The notes: a model not told the origin generated them from the letters alone. Positions 18,989 through 28,206 are shown, counted from the stretch's first letter. The stretch: 64,000 bases of DNA from Mycolicibacter longobardus (GCF_002102265.1 NZ_LQPG01000018.1:1-64000), one strand, 5' to 3'. A program made the numbers and translations.

Positions 18989-21076
18989 GTGACCACCGCG
19001 GTACGGCCCGACGCCCAGGCGATTCTGGAGCAGCTGGCCGGACCCGAGGCGCGGCTGCGCGACGACCAGTGGGCCGCGATCGAAGCCCTGGTAGTCGGGC
19101 GTCGCCGCGCGCTGGTGGTGCAGCGGACCGGCTGGGGCAAGTCGGCGGTGTACTTCATCGCGGCCAAACTGCTGCGGGCTCGCGGACACGGGCCGACGGT
19201 GATCGTCTCGCCACTGCTGGCGTTGATGCGCAACCAGGTCGCCGCCGCAGAGCGGGCAGGCGTGCACGCCGCCACCATCAACTCGTCGAACGTGACCGAG
19301 TGGGCCGAGGTGCAGGATCGGGTGGCTCGCGCCGACCTCGATGTGCTGCTGGTCAGCCCGGAGCGGCTCAACAATCCGGACTTCCGCGACGAGGTGCTGC
19401 CCGCGCTGGCCGCCCGGGCCGGGCTGGTCGTGGTGGACGAGGCCCATTGCGTCTCGGACTGGGGCCACGACTTCCGGCCGGACTACCGGCGTATCCGCAC
19501 CCTGATCGCCGAACTGGGCACGGGAGTCCCGGTGCTGGCGACCACGGCGACGGCCAACGATCGGGTGGTCGAGGACGTCGCCGGTCAGCTCGGGGTCGGT
19601 GGTGGCGACACCCTGGTGCTGCGCGGCGGCCTGGACCGGGAGTCGCTGCGGCTGTCGGTGGTGGCCGCCGGTGGCCCGGCGCAGCGCGCCGCCTGGATCG
19701 GTGCCCACCTGAACGAGCTGCCCGGCTCCGGGATCGTCTACACGCTCACCGTGGCCCAGGCCCACGACGTGGCCGCCGACCTGCGCGCCCAGGGGTTCGC
19801 GGTGGCCGCCTACACCGGTTCGACCGAATCGGCCGACCGGGAGCAACTCGAGGCGGATTTGCTGGCGAACCGGGTCAAGGCGCTGATCGCCACTTCCGCG
19901 CTGGGTATGGGGTTCGACAAACCCGACCTCGGTTTCGTCGTCCACCTGGGTGCCCCGTCCTCGCCGATCGCCTACTACCAGCAGGTCGGGCGGGCCGGAC
20001 GCTCCACGGCCAGCGCCGAGGTCATCCTGCTCCCCGGCACCGAGGATCAGGACATCTGGCGCTACTTCGCGTCGCTGGCGTTCCCGGCGGAGTCCTTGGT
20101 GCGCAAGGTGATCGCCGAGCTTTCCCCGGACCGGCCGCTGTCGACGCCGGCCCTGGAGTCCCGGGTAGACCTGAACCGCTCGCGTTTGGAGATGGTGCTC
20201 AAGGTCCTCGACGTCGACGGCGCGGTGCGCCGGGTCAAGGGCGGTTGGCTGGCCACCGGCGCGACCTGGAGCTACGACGAGCAGCGCTACCGCAAACTCG
20301 ACGAGCTGCGCCGCGCCGAGCAGCAGGCGATGCTGGACTACCAGAGCACCGGCGAGTGCCGGATGAGCTTCCTGCGCGCCCAGCTCAACGACCCGCAGCT
20401 GCGTCCCGCGGAACGGTGCGGGCGGTGCGACAACTGCGCCGGGCCGCGGTTTGCCGCCGAGGTGGATCCCGCCGCCGCCGCGGCCACCCGGGAGCGGCTG
20501 ATGCGTCCCGGGGTGGAGATCACCCCGCGGCGGCAGTGGCCGTCGGGGATGGGCCAACTCGGCGTCGACCTGTCCGGCCGGATCACCGACGGCCCGGAGC
20601 CCGGCCGCGTCATCGGCCGGCTCACCGACCTGGGCTGGGGCGCCCGGTTGCGTCGGCTGCTCGACGAGCCGGACGGCGAGGTTCCCGACGAGGTGGTGCG
20701 CGCGGCGGTGACTGTGTTGGCCGGCTGGGATTGGCAGGTCAGGCCCACCGCGGTGCTGGGGCTGGACTCGGCCACCCACCCGGTGCTGATCGGCTCGCTG
20801 ACCGACCGGCTGGCGCAGCTCGGCCGGCTGACCCGCCTGGACACCCTGCGGTATGCGCCGGGCCGGCGGGCGACGACGGCGGCGAACTCGGCCTACCGGG
20901 TCGCCGCACTGCAGGGTTGTTGGCTGCCTCCCGCCGAGCTGCCGGCGGGCACCGGCCCGGTGCTGTTGGTCGACGACGTGACCGACACCGGGTGGACGTT
21001 GACGATGGCGGCCCGGGTTCTGCGCGCGGCCGGTGCGCCACAGGTCATGCCGTTTGCTCTGGCCAGCGTCAGCTAA
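18989..21076 (+). CDS. RecQ-family DEAH helicase with C-terminal phosphoribosyltransferase-like domain
   Basis: 695 residues from GTG 18989 (an in-frame GTG at 18968 is possible). Walker A is RTGWGKS with Lys near residue 51. Walker B is DEAHCVSDWGHDFRPDY. Motif VI is YYQQVGRAGRS. The zinc site has CRMSF and RCGRCDNC. The last 70 residues contain VLLVDDVTDTGWTLTMAARVLRAAGA, which looks like the PRPP-binding loop of type I phosphoribosyltransferases (ComF/Apt type). Role in DNA repair is inferred. It lies 39 bp after hsaF with no metabolic link. Confidence 0.88.
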   Translation: MTTAVRPDAQAILEQLAGPEARLRDDQWAAIEALVVGRRRALVVQRTGWGKSAVYFIAAKLLRARGHGPTVIVSPLLALMRNQVAAAERAGVHAATINSSNVTEWAEVQDRVARADLDVLLVSPERLNNPDFRDEVLPALAARAGLVVVDEAHCVSDWGHDFRPDYRRIRTLIAELGTGVPVLATTATANDRVVEDVAGQLGVGGGDTLVLRGGLDRESLRLSVVAAGGPAQRAAWIGAHLNELPGSGIVYTLTVAQAHDVAADLRAQGFAVAAYTGSTESADREQLEADLLANRVKALIATSALGMGFDKPDLGFVVHLGAPSSPIAYYQQVGRAGRSTASAEVILLPGTEDQDIWRYFASLAFPAESLVRKVIAELSPDRPLSTPALESRVDLNRSRLEMVLKVLDVDGAVRRVKGGWLATGATWSYDEQRYRKLDELRRAEQQAMLDYQSTGECRMSFLRAQLNDPQLRPAERCGRCDNCAGPRFAAEVDPAAAAATRERLMRPGVEITPRRQWPSGMGQLGVDLSGRITDGPEPGRVIGRLTDLGWGARLRRLLDEPDGEVPDEVVRAAVTVLAGWDWQVRPTAVLGLDSATHPVLIGSLTDRLAQLGRLTRLDTLRYAPGRRATTAANSAYRVAALQGCWLPPAELPAGTGPVLLVDDVTDTGWTLTMAARVLRAAGAPQVMPFALASVS

Positions 21077-21106
21077 CCTGTCCCGCGGCGCGGGTACCGT
21101 CGAGTG

Positions 21107-21370
21107 ATGAGCGGCATTACTCGAGCAATTGCGGTCGGATTGTTGAGCGTGGCCGGTGTACTGGCACCGGTGGCCAACGCCGAACCGTGCGATCAAACCG
21201 TCGGCGAATCCATCGACTCGTACCTGAATCGCCATCCCGACATCAAGAACGACTTGGCCAATCGGGGTAAGCAGGAGGACCCCGGCGCGCCGAACCCGGT
21301 GCTGGCCTACCTCGAACGCCACCCGAACGTGCGGCAGGCGTTGATCACGTTGTCCCAGCAGTGTGCGTGA
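21107..21370 (+). CDS. Small secreted hemophore-related protein
   Basis: 87 residues. An N-terminal signal peptide (GITRAIAVGLLSVAGVLAPVANA) is followed by EPCDQ, so cleavage after ANA is likely. The mature part has YLNRHPDIKNDL and YLERHPNVRQAL, the paired HP motifs of mycobacterial hemophore-related proteins, and two cysteines near the ends that could form a disulfide. Heme binding is inferred from the family. Its 3' end overlaps the convergent gene by 26 bp. Confidence 0.75.
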   Translation: MSGITRAIAVGLLSVAGVLAPVANAEPCDQTVGESIDSYLNRHPDIKNDLANRGKQEDPGAPNPVLAYLERHPNVRQALITLSQQCA

Positions 21371-22064
21371 CGAACGGCGAGCGGAACACATATCGACTGG
21401 TGGGCACCGTGTCGATGTTCTGGTGCGCGCCGAACCGCGAGACGCTGGCCAGCAGTCGGCTGACCCGGTCGCCCAGATCCGCGTCGTCGGCGGCGCCGTA
21501 GAACGCGTACGGGTCTGACACCGCCTCGTCGGGGAACAGTTCCTCGACGATCGCGTCTATCCGGGGCGCGTCCTGGGTGAGCGCGCGGACCACGGTGTTC
21601 TGGGTGTAGCCGAAGGTCGCCTGGGTGTCGATCGCGATCTGGGTGTGGTCGATGTGCCAGCGGTGCAGCCAGGTCTCCTGATCCAGATCGGCGGGCCGGC
21701 GGAGCAGCGCAACATTGGCCAGGCCGGGAGTGCGCGCGCCGTCGCCGGGGTCCGGCGGTGGCATCGGTGTCGATTCGGTCACCAGATACGCTGCCGCCGA
21801 ATCAGATTCGGCTTCGATCAGGGCAATGGCTGCTCGAGTGGCTTCGCCGTAGTACTGCTGGGTCCACAGGCTGATGATGGCCGCCGCCGGCGGATCCAGC
21901 GTGGTCAGGGTCATCATGGCGTCGCGCACCGGCTCGTCGCGCACATTCACCGCGACGCCCGGCAGCCCCAGTTCCAGCAGCTTGGCGGCGACCGGACCGC
22001 GCAGGTTCTGGCACCATTGTTCGCTGAAATCGGCTGTCCGCGCGATGATCACGACCTTTTCCAT
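21345..22064 (-). CDS. EthD-domain protein
   Basis: 239 residues, ferredoxin-like alpha/beta-barrel family (EthD/Dabb). The segments ADLDQETWLHRWHIDHTQIAI and TQNTVVRAL are typical of EthD domains, which are small oxygen-independent accessory or catabolic proteins. It is the last gene of the iclR-led minus-strand operon and follows the luciferase-like gene by 10 bp. Substrate is unknown. Confidence 0.75.
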   Translation of the reverse strand: MEKVVIIARTADFSEQWCQNLRGPVAAKLLELGLPGVAVNVRDEPVRDAMMTLTTLDPPAAAIISLWTQQYYGEATRAAIALIEAESDSAAAYLVTESTPMPPPDPGDGARTPGLANVALLRRPADLDQETWLHRWHIDHTQIAIDTQATFGYTQNTVVRALTQDAPRIDAIVEELFPDEAVSDPYAFYGAADDADLGDRVSRLLASVSRFGAHQNIDTVPTSRYVFRSPFVTHTAGTT

Positions 22065-22074
22065 CGGTGTCTCC

Positions 22075-23007
22075 TCAACGGGTGGCGGAGCGAAACGCCC
22101 CGACGAGTTCGCTCAGCAGGTCAGCGGCCCGGCCGGTGTCGGACGGCAGTGAGCAGGTGACGCGCACATCGGTGACTCCGGCGGCCACCAGCGCCGGTGC
22201 CGAGGCTGCGGTGGCGGCGGGGTCGATCGAGCCGTCCGGGTTCTTGACGGTGGTGGCATGGCCCAGCACCTGCAGGCCGGCGGGATCCCCGTCCAGGCCG
22301 GCGATGCGGTCCTTCATCGCCGCGATGGCGCCGGCCGGGTCGCGCATCGCCGGGCCCCACGGGATCCAACCGGAGCCGAACCGGGCCAGCCGGCGCGCCA
22401 CGGCGTCGTTGACGGTCCCGCTCACCCAGATCGGAACACCGTCGGGCTGAACGGGTTTGGGCATCTGATGGATGTTCTCGAAGGACAACTCCGGGGAGGC
22501 GTAGCTGCTGCGGTTCCGGGTCCACAGTGTCTGGCACACCTCCAGGGTGTGGTCCAGGAGCCGCCCGCGGCGCTCGAACGACAGGCCCGCGGCCTCGTAC
22601 TCCTCGCGCTGCCAGCCGACGCCCACCCCGAGATCCAGTCGCCCGCCCGACAGTACGTCCAGGGTGGCCAGTTGCTTGGCCAGCACGGCCGGCCGGCGCA
22701 GGGCCGCCAGCAGCACCGCGGTGCCCAGGCGGATACGGGTGGTGGTCGCAGCCAGTGCGGTCAGCACGATCAGGGGTTCCAGCCACTGGCCGTCGGGCCC
22801 GGTCGGCTGGCGTCCGCCGGCGATCCCGCCGAGCCGCGGGTCGGCGTAGGCGTCCGGGTTCTCGCCGAACACAACATGATCGGAGACCACCACGCGATCC
22901 ACTCCGGCGGCGTCCATCGCCCGCCCCAGGGCCAGCGTGGTGGACCAGTCATGGCCGGGGTCGTCGGTGAAAGTCTTCAGCTGCAACGAGATCTGGGGTG
23001 CCATCAT
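22075..23007 (-). CDS. LLM-class F420-dependent oxidoreductase
   Basis: 310 residues with a luciferase-like TIM barrel: RVVVSDHVVFGENPDAY, RIRLGTAVLLAALRRPAVLAKQLATLDVLSGGRLDLGVGVGW and VPIWVSG. The GVGVGW motif and the general layout fit F420-dependent enzymes of the TIGR03619 type. ATG 23007 overlaps the previous stop (ATGA). Substrate unknown; co-transcription with IclR suggests catabolism of a small inducer. Confidence 0.83.
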   Translation of the reverse strand: MMAPQISLQLKTFTDDPGHDWSTTLALGRAMDAAGVDRVVVSDHVVFGENPDAYADPRLGGIAGGRQPTGPDGQWLEPLIVLTALAATTTRIRLGTAVLLAALRRPAVLAKQLATLDVLSGGRLDLGVGVGWQREEYEAAGLSFERRGRLLDHTLEVCQTLWTRNRSSYASPELSFENIHQMPKPVQPDGVPIWVSGTVNDAVARRLARFGSGWIPWGPAMRDPAGAIAAMKDRIAGLDGDPAGLQVLGHATTVKNPDGSIDPAATAASAPALVAAGVTDVRVTCSLPSDTGRAADLLSELVGAFRSATR

Positions 23008-23471
23008 GGCCGCACCTGCCAGGCCGGCCGGGATTCGATCGCGTCGATCGACAGCTCGCGCACCGCGATCCGCCAGGCCTGCTCGACGCGGCGATAGGTG
23101 TCGCTGTAGCGCAGGTACCAGACGTGGTCGATGAACTTGCCGCCGCTGTCGACCCAGTGGTGCGCCACCCCGGTGACCGCGCCGGTCGCCACATCGCCGG
23201 AGGCTTGCCCGGTGTAGAACTCGCCGACGATGCCGTGGTGGGTGCGAGTCACCGCCGACAACGCAGACATCGCATCCCGCACGCCGGCGTGGCCCCGGTG
23301 GCGCACGCAGGGCTCCAGGTGATCCGGCGGATTCGGCAGCACCAGTTCGGCGTCCGCGGTGAACAGCTCAGCCAGCTCGTCGAAGCGGCGGGCGTCGACG
23401 TAGCCGGCGTAACGGTGCACGAGCTCGGACAGCTCCAGCTGTGAGGCAACGGACAAGGCCAGCTCGGTCAT
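23004..23471 (-). CDS. SnoaL/NTF2-like protein
   Basis: 155 residues from ATG 23471, which overlaps the iclR stop (ATGA). The pattern LVHRYAGYVDARRFDELAELFTADAELVLP is that of SnoaL-like polyketide cyclase, steroid isomerase or dioxygenase-small-subunit folds. It is coupled at both ends. An enzymatic role on a ring compound is possible but not shown. Confidence 0.8.
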   Translation of the reverse strand: MTELALSVASQLELSELVHRYAGYVDARRFDELAELFTADAELVLPNPPDHLEPCVRHRGHAGVRDAMSALSAVTRTHHGIVGEFYTGQASGDVATGAVTGVAHHWVDSGGKFIDHVWYLRYSDTYRRVEQAWRIAVRELSIDAIESRPAWQVRP

Positions 23472-24475
23472 GGCGCCGACCCCAACAGCGGCGCCGGCTT
23501 GGTCCCGCCGAGTTGCGCGGTGAGCGCATCGGCGGTCCGGAGCAACCCGCGCGCCCATTTGGTGATCTCCGTGTCGGTCAGTGCCCGTTGGGCGTGCAGG
23601 GACACCACCATGGCCTGGCGCTGATGGTGGTCGTAGACCGGCGCGGAGATGACGCTGATGTCGTGACGACCCCGGCCACCGGCCTCACTGCGCAGATATA
23701 CCCGCTCGCCGATATCGGAGACCAGCTCGCCGAGCAGGGCCCGCAGCTCGTCGGGCAGGTCGCTGGACAGGCCCGCCATCAGACCGTAGAGCCGTTGTCC
23801 GCCCGGGGTCAGTCGCTCGACGAGATAACCGTCGGAACGGCATTCGGCGACGACGCGCTCAAGCCGCTCGCTCTCCGAGCGCAGCGGGATGGTGGGTTGC
23901 CGGGCCAGCCAGTCCCGCAGGGCAGAGTCATCCCAGAGCACGAACATCAGCCCGACCGGGGGTGCGAACGGATAGCTCTGGCCGGCTTGGACCCCCGGGT
24001 TTGTGCGGCGGTTCCAGCTTCGGCTCTCCTGCGTCGAGCCTCGCTGAACCCCCGGATGCGCGTTGGGTGCCGCCACCAACTCCAGCACCGTGATCCGATC
24101 ATCGACCACCGCGCTCAGCGCGACGGAGGTGGCGAAATCCGCGGAGAGCCGGCGCAGTTGCTCGCGTGCCTCAGGACCGACCCGCAGCGACTGCTGGGCG
24201 GCGCGGCCCAGCGAGATCAGCCCCGGCCCCAGCCGGTAGGTCTTGTCCGGGTCGTCGCGGGTCAGGTACCCGGCTTCGGCCAGGGCGGTGGCGATGCCCA
24301 GGCAGGTGGGCTTGGCCAGGCCGGTGCGGCGGGCCAGTTCGGAAAGGCCGAAGCCCTGGTCGGGATGGCGGGCCAGGAAATCCAGGATGGTCACCACCCG
24401 CTCGGTTGGGGGGGATGACCGCACGACGTGTCGGGGCGCCGCTTGTTCAGACGCCGCTTTTCCAGGCACAGCCAT
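23468..24475 (-). CDS. IclR-family transcriptional regulator
   Basis: 335 residues. After a short tail, VVTILDFLARHPDQGFGLSELARRTGLAKPTCLGIATALAEAGYLTRD is the winged-helix DNA-binding domain; the rest is the effector-binding GAF-like domain (GPGLISLGRAAQ). The gene is first in a four-gene minus-strand operon (IclR, SnoaL, LLM, EthD) and divergent from the DUF1214 gene. A perfect 16-bp palindrome (24528-24543) between them is the likely operator, so it probably regulates itself and the divergent run. Confidence 0.9.
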   Translation of the reverse strand: MAVPGKAASEQAAPRHVVRSSPPTERVVTILDFLARHPDQGFGLSELARRTGLAKPTCLGIATALAEAGYLTRDDPDKTYRLGPGLISLGRAAQQSLRVGPEAREQLRRLSADFATSVALSAVVDDRITVLELVAAPNAHPGVQRGSTQESRSWNRRTNPGVQAGQSYPFAPPVGLMFVLWDDSALRDWLARQPTIPLRSESERLERVVAECRSDGYLVERLTPGGQRLYGLMAGLSSDLPDELRALLGELVSDIGERVYLRSEAGGRGRHDISVISAPVYDHHQRQAMVVSLHAQRALTDTEITKWARGLLRTADALTAQLGGTKPAPLLGSAP

Positions 24476-24527
24476 TGCAGCATGCTACCGCGACGGTCTA
24501 AGGTTAGTTCAAGATATCTACCATGCT

Positions 24528-24543
24528 GGTCCAATATTGGACC
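24528..24543. promoter_or_regulatory. Perfect palindrome, likely IclR operator
   Basis: ggtccaatattggacc is a perfect 16-base palindrome in the 97-bp space between the iclR gene and the divergent DUF1214 gene. IclR proteins bind such inverted sites. It lies 30 bp before the start at 24573. Confidence 0.7.
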
Positions 24544-24572
24544 GCCAGACAGATTTGGGAGGTGCTGCAGCG

Positions 24573-25700
24573 ATGTACTCCGAACCGCTTTCGGCCGCGA
24601 TCGCCGAGGCGGAGAAACTGGTAGCCGCGGCCCCTCACATCGAGACCGAAGCCGACCTGCTCGAGGGCCTGCAGTATCTGGCCGGCGGCGTGGAAGCGTG
24701 CGTGCACGCCGCGTTCAACAGCGAACGCGACCACCCGTTCCTGCTGTCGGGCACCGGACCGTTCACCAAGATGGGGCTGGACAATCCCGACACGCTGTAC
24801 TTCGGCACCGTCGTGCGTCCGGGCAATGAGTACGTGGTGCGCGGCACCCGCGGCACCACCACCGACCTGAGCTTCCAACTGCTCGGCGGCGAATACACCG
24901 ACGCCAATGTTCCGCCCAGCGAAGCGGCGTTCGACGACCGCGAACTCAGCATCGCCGCCGATGGTGGCTTCACCTGGCGTTTCCAGCCGAAGTCCCCGGC
25001 GCAGCTGGTGATCCGCGAGGTCTACAACGACTGGGCCGCCCAGCGCGGCACGCTCTCGATCGCCCGGACCGACACCGAGGGCACCGCACCGCCGCCGCTG
25101 ACCAGTCAACTCATCGAGAAGCGTTATGCGGCAGCGGGAAAACAGCTGATCAACCGGGTCAAGACCTGGCTGGCGTTCCCGCAGTGGTTCTACCTCAATC
25201 TTCCGGTCAACACCATGGTGGCGCCGCGGCTCACTCCCGGCGGGCTGGCCACCCAGTACTCATCGGCCGGGCACTATGAGCTGGAGCCCGACCAGGCGCT
25301 GGTGATCACCCTGCCGGTGTCGGATGCGCCGTATCTGGGATTTCAGCTGGGCAGCCTGTGGTACATCTCGCTGGACTACATCAACCACCAGACATCACTG
25401 AACGGCACTCAGGCGCAAGCGGATCCGGACGGCAAGATCCGGATCGTGGTCTCCGACACCGATCCCGGGGTCACCAACTGGGTCGAGACGCTGGGGCATC
25501 GGCGCGGCTTCCTGCAGTTCCGCTGGCAGCGGGTGTCGCGGCAGCTGACCGAGGCCGACGGTCCGACCGTCGAACTCGTCGATGTCGACGCGGTGCCGGC
25601 CGCGTTGCCGTACTACGACCACAACAAGATTTCCCAAGACAGCTGGCGAGCGCGTATCGCGCAGCGCCAGCAGCAAATCGCTAACAGAATGCTGGGGTGA
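24573..25700 (+). CDS. DUF1214/DUF1254-type protein (Rv3531c-like)
   Basis: 375 residues from ATG 24573 with gggaggtg before it; the length equals that of Rv3531c. Core segments LDNPDTLYFGTVVRPGNEYVVRG and GFQLGSLWYISLDYINHQTSLN belong to the DUF1214 jelly-roll family. Function unknown; it is the first of three coupled genes (DUF1214, SDR, sulfotransferase) conserved near kshA in mycobacteria. No KstR box is visible upstream; the IclR palindrome is the only clear operator. Confidence 0.82.
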   Translation: MYSEPLSAAIAEAEKLVAAAPHIETEADLLEGLQYLAGGVEACVHAAFNSERDHPFLLSGTGPFTKMGLDNPDTLYFGTVVRPGNEYVVRGTRGTTTDLSFQLLGGEYTDANVPPSEAAFDDRELSIAADGGFTWRFQPKSPAQLVIREVYNDWAAQRGTLSIARTDTEGTAPPPLTSQLIEKRYAAAGKQLINRVKTWLAFPQWFYLNLPVNTMVAPRLTPGGLATQYSSAGHYELEPDQALVITLPVSDAPYLGFQLGSLWYISLDYINHQTSLNGTQAQADPDGKIRIVVSDTDPGVTNWVETLGHRRGFLQFRWQRVSRQLTEADGPTVELVDVDAVPAALPYYDHNKISQDSWRARIAQRQQQIANRMLG

Positions 25701-26485
25701 AGATGACTGGAATCCTCGACGGCAAAGTTGTTGTGATCAGCGGGGTCGGGCCGGGCCTCGGCAGCACGATGGCGAATCGGTTCGCGGCCGAAGGCGCCGA
25801 CCTGGTCCTGGTCGCGCGCAGCGCGGATCGCCTGGAAGAGGTCGCAAAGCAGGTCAGGGCCGCCGGACGTCGCGCGCTGGTGGTGCCGGCAGACATCACC
25901 GACGACGACCAGGTCGCCCACCTGGCGGAGGCCGCGTCGGCGGAGTACGACCACATCGATGTGCTGATCAACAATGCCTTCCGGGTGCCGTCGATGAAGC
26001 CGTTGGCGCAAACCACGTTTCAGCACATTCGGGACGCGATCGAGCTCAGCGGGCTCGGGGCACTGCGCCTGACCCAGGCGTTCACGCCGGCCCTGGCCGA
26101 GGCAGGCGGATCGATTGTCAACCTGAACTCGATGGTGATCCGGCACTCGCAGCCCAAGTACGGTGCCTACAAGATGGCTAAAGCCGCGCTGCTGGCGATG
26201 TCGCAGTCGCTGGCCTCCGAGTTGGGCGAGCAGGGTATCCGGGTCAACTCCGTTGCGCCCGGCTATATCTGGGGCGACACCTTGCAGGGCTACTTCGCCC
26301 ATCAGGCCGGCAAGTACGGCACCACGGTGGAACAGATCTACGCCGCCACCGCCGCGAACTCCGATCTGAAGCGCCTGCCCACCGAGGACGAGGTGGCCTC
26401 GGCGGTGCTCTTCCTGGCCAGCGATCTGGCCAGCGGGATCAGCGGCCAGGTCCTTGACGTCAACTGCGGGGAGTACCACAACTGA
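25697..26485 (+). CDS. Short-chain dehydrogenase/reductase (Rv3530c-like)
   Basis: 262 residues from a GTG overlapping the previous stop (ATG 25703 would give 260, the Rv3530c length). The Rossmann motif is VVVISGVGPGLGSTMA, the NNAF segment follows, and the active site is Ser in NSMVIRHS with Tyr-x-x-x-Lys in YGAYKMAK. NAD(P)-dependent oxidation of an alcohol is expected; the sterol-related substrate is inferred from context. Confidence 0.87.
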   Translation: MKMTGILDGKVVVISGVGPGLGSTMANRFAAEGADLVLVARSADRLEEVAKQVRAAGRRALVVPADITDDDQVAHLAEAASAEYDHIDVLINNAFRVPSMKPLAQTTFQHIRDAIELSGLGALRLTQAFTPALAEAGGSIVNLNSMVIRHSQPKYGAYKMAKAALLAMSQSLASELGEQGIRVNSVAPGYIWGDTLQGYFAHQAGKYGTTVEQIYAATAANSDLKRLPTEDEVASAVLFLASDLASGISGQVLDVNCGEYHN

Positions 26486-27639
26486 TGACCGAGCACACCG
26501 GCCGCATTGATGTAGGCACCGTCGAGGACCTGCACGCCTCGGCCACCAAGATGGTCGGCCTCGACGACTTCGGGCCCGACGACGACAACTACCGCGAAGC
26601 ACTCGGCGTGCTGCTGGATTCCTACCGCACCGAGGCAGATCTCACCGAGCTGGGCAGCAAGATGAACCGGTTCTTCCTGCGCGGTGCGCTGGTGGCCCGG
26701 CTGCTCTCGCAGGCCGGTTGGAATGCGCACCCGGAGTACACCGAGGTCGCCGTCGAGCGGCCGATCTTCGTCACCGGGCTGCCCCGCACCGGCACCACCG
26801 CGCTGCACCGGCTGCTGGGCGCCGACCCGGCGCACCAGGGCCTGGAGATGTGGCTGGCCGAGTTCCCTCAGCCCCGGCCGCCGCGCGAAACCTGGGACAC
26901 CAACCCGGTTTTCCAGCAGATGCAGGCCCAGTTCGCCCGGCACCACGAGGAGAACCCGGATTACACCGGGCTGCACTTCATGACCGCCGACGGCCTGGAG
27001 GAGTGCTGGCAGTTGCTGCGCCAATCGCTGCACTCGGTGTCCTATGAGACGCTGGCGCATCTGCCGAGCTATTCGCGCTGGCTGTCCGAACAGGACTGGA
27101 CCCCGGCATACCGGCGGCACCGCCGCAACCTGCAACTGATCGGGCTCAACGACCCGGGCAAGCGGTGGGTGCTCAAGAACCCCAGCCACCTGTTCGCCCT
27201 GGACGCGATCATGGCGGTTTACCCGGACGCGCTCGTCGTGCAGTGCCACCGGCCGCCTGCGACCATCCTGGCGTCGATGTGCTCACTGGCCCAGCACACC
27301 ACCGAAGGCCAGTCGAACACCTTCACCGGCGCGCAGATCGGCGCCGATGAGATGGAGACCTGGGCTCGCGGGCTGGAGCTGTTCAATGCCCAACGCGCCC
27401 AATATGATCAGGCGCAGTTCTGCGACATCGACTATAAGGAGTTCGTCGCCGACCCGCTGGCCACCGCGGCGGGCATCTACGAACGCTTCGGTCTGCCGCT
27501 CTCGGATGCGGCTCGCCAAGCCATGGCCGAGGACTACGCGGCCAGCAAGACCGGGCCCCGGGCACCCAAGCACGAGTACTCGCTGGCCGACTACGGCCTA
27601 ACCGCTGAAGAGGTGCAGGAGCGCTTCGCCGGCCTGTGA
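26485..27639 (+). CDS. Sulfotransferase-family protein (Rv3529c-like)
   Basis: 384 residues. The 5'-phosphosulfate-binding-type loop is FVTGLPRTGTTALHRLLGAD and the 3'-phosphate-type region is RWVLKNPSHLFALDAIMAVYPDALVVQCHR. It belongs to the Stf3-like group of mycobacterial PAPS sulfotransferases. Start ATG shares one base with the stop of the SDR gene. Acceptor unknown. Confidence 0.85.
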   Translation: MTEHTGRIDVGTVEDLHASATKMVGLDDFGPDDDNYREALGVLLDSYRTEADLTELGSKMNRFFLRGALVARLLSQAGWNAHPEYTEVAVERPIFVTGLPRTGTTALHRLLGADPAHQGLEMWLAEFPQPRPPRETWDTNPVFQQMQAQFARHHEENPDYTGLHFMTADGLEECWQLLRQSLHSVSYETLAHLPSYSRWLSEQDWTPAYRRHRRNLQLIGLNDPGKRWVLKNPSHLFALDAIMAVYPDALVVQCHRPPATILASMCSLAQHTTEGQSNTFTGAQIGADEMETWARGLELFNAQRAQYDQAQFCDIDYKEFVADPLATAAGIYERFGLPLSDAARQAMAEDYAASKTGPRAPKHEYSLADYGLTAEEVQERFAGL

Positions 27640-27652
27640 TTTCCCTGGCGCG

Positions 27653-27706
27653 AGCAGACGCAGAATCGCACTCCACGACTGCGCGGAGTGCGATTCTGCG
27701 TCTGCT
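27653..27706. terminator. Strong inverted repeat between convergent genes
   Basis: A perfect 22-base arm (27653-27674, starting agcagacgcagaat) pairs with 27685-27706 around a 10-base loop. It is located between the sulfotransferase-like gene and the Rv3527-like gene and should work as a terminator in both directions. Confidence 0.75.
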
Positions 27707-27726
27707 GGCGGGGTGAGGCAGGCGGC

Positions 27727-28197
27727 TCAGTCGATGCCGTCGCCGGGCGGTGGAGCGGTGGAGCGCTCCTCCAGGTGGCCCTCGGCGACCGCGTGCAGAA
27801 TGCTCTTCGCCAGTTTCGGGCAACCGCGGCTGCGGCTGCTGGTGTGGCCGGCCTCGCGTTCAGCGGTGAAATGCGCGCACCGCTTCACCGCGTCCGAATT
27901 CCATTGCACCGAGGTGTATCCGGGCCCCAGCTTCTTCACCTCGACGGTGGCCGTACAGTGTCGGCATTCCACCGGCATCAGGCCCGAATGCAGGTAGCGG
28001 TCCGTATCCCGTTCGGTCGCAGCACGTATCGCCTCATACCGTTCCGGGTCGACCGGGAACAGCGGCTGCCGCGCGTAGCGGGTGTCGGGGCCGTCGTCGT
28101 CGGGGTGGTCGCCGTGCTCGTCGTGGTCGTGGTGCGGGCCGTAGAGCAGCAGCATGGACCGCGCCAGCTCGCCGGCGTCGGGAACCTCGCGGGCCAT
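27727..28197 (-). CDS. Conserved hypothetical protein (Rv3527-like)
   Basis: 156 residues. An acidic, His-rich N-terminal stretch (HHDHDEHGDHPDDD, residues 21-34) is followed by a Cys pair (CRHC) and two further cysteines (RCAH, GCPK) that could bind metal. It lies 9 bp after kshA, the position of Rv3527 next to kshA in M. tuberculosis. Function is unknown; metal binding or an accessory role to the Rieske oxygenase is an inference. Confidence 0.75.
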   Translation of the reverse strand: MAREVPDAGELARSMLLLYGPHHDHDEHGDHPDDDGPDTRYARQPLFPVDPERYEAIRAATERDTDRYLHSGLMPVECRHCTATVEVKKLGPGYTSVQWNSDAVKRCAHFTAEREAGHTSSRSRGCPKLAKSILHAVAEGHLEERSTAPPPGDGID

Positions 28198-28206
28198 GGC
28201 TACGGC

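Noticed and set aside
17801..21391. A 1196-codon open frame on the minus strand
   Set aside because: It covers hsaF and the RecQ-like gene in antisense. In high-GC DNA such frames arise by codon bias; both sense genes have full family motifs.
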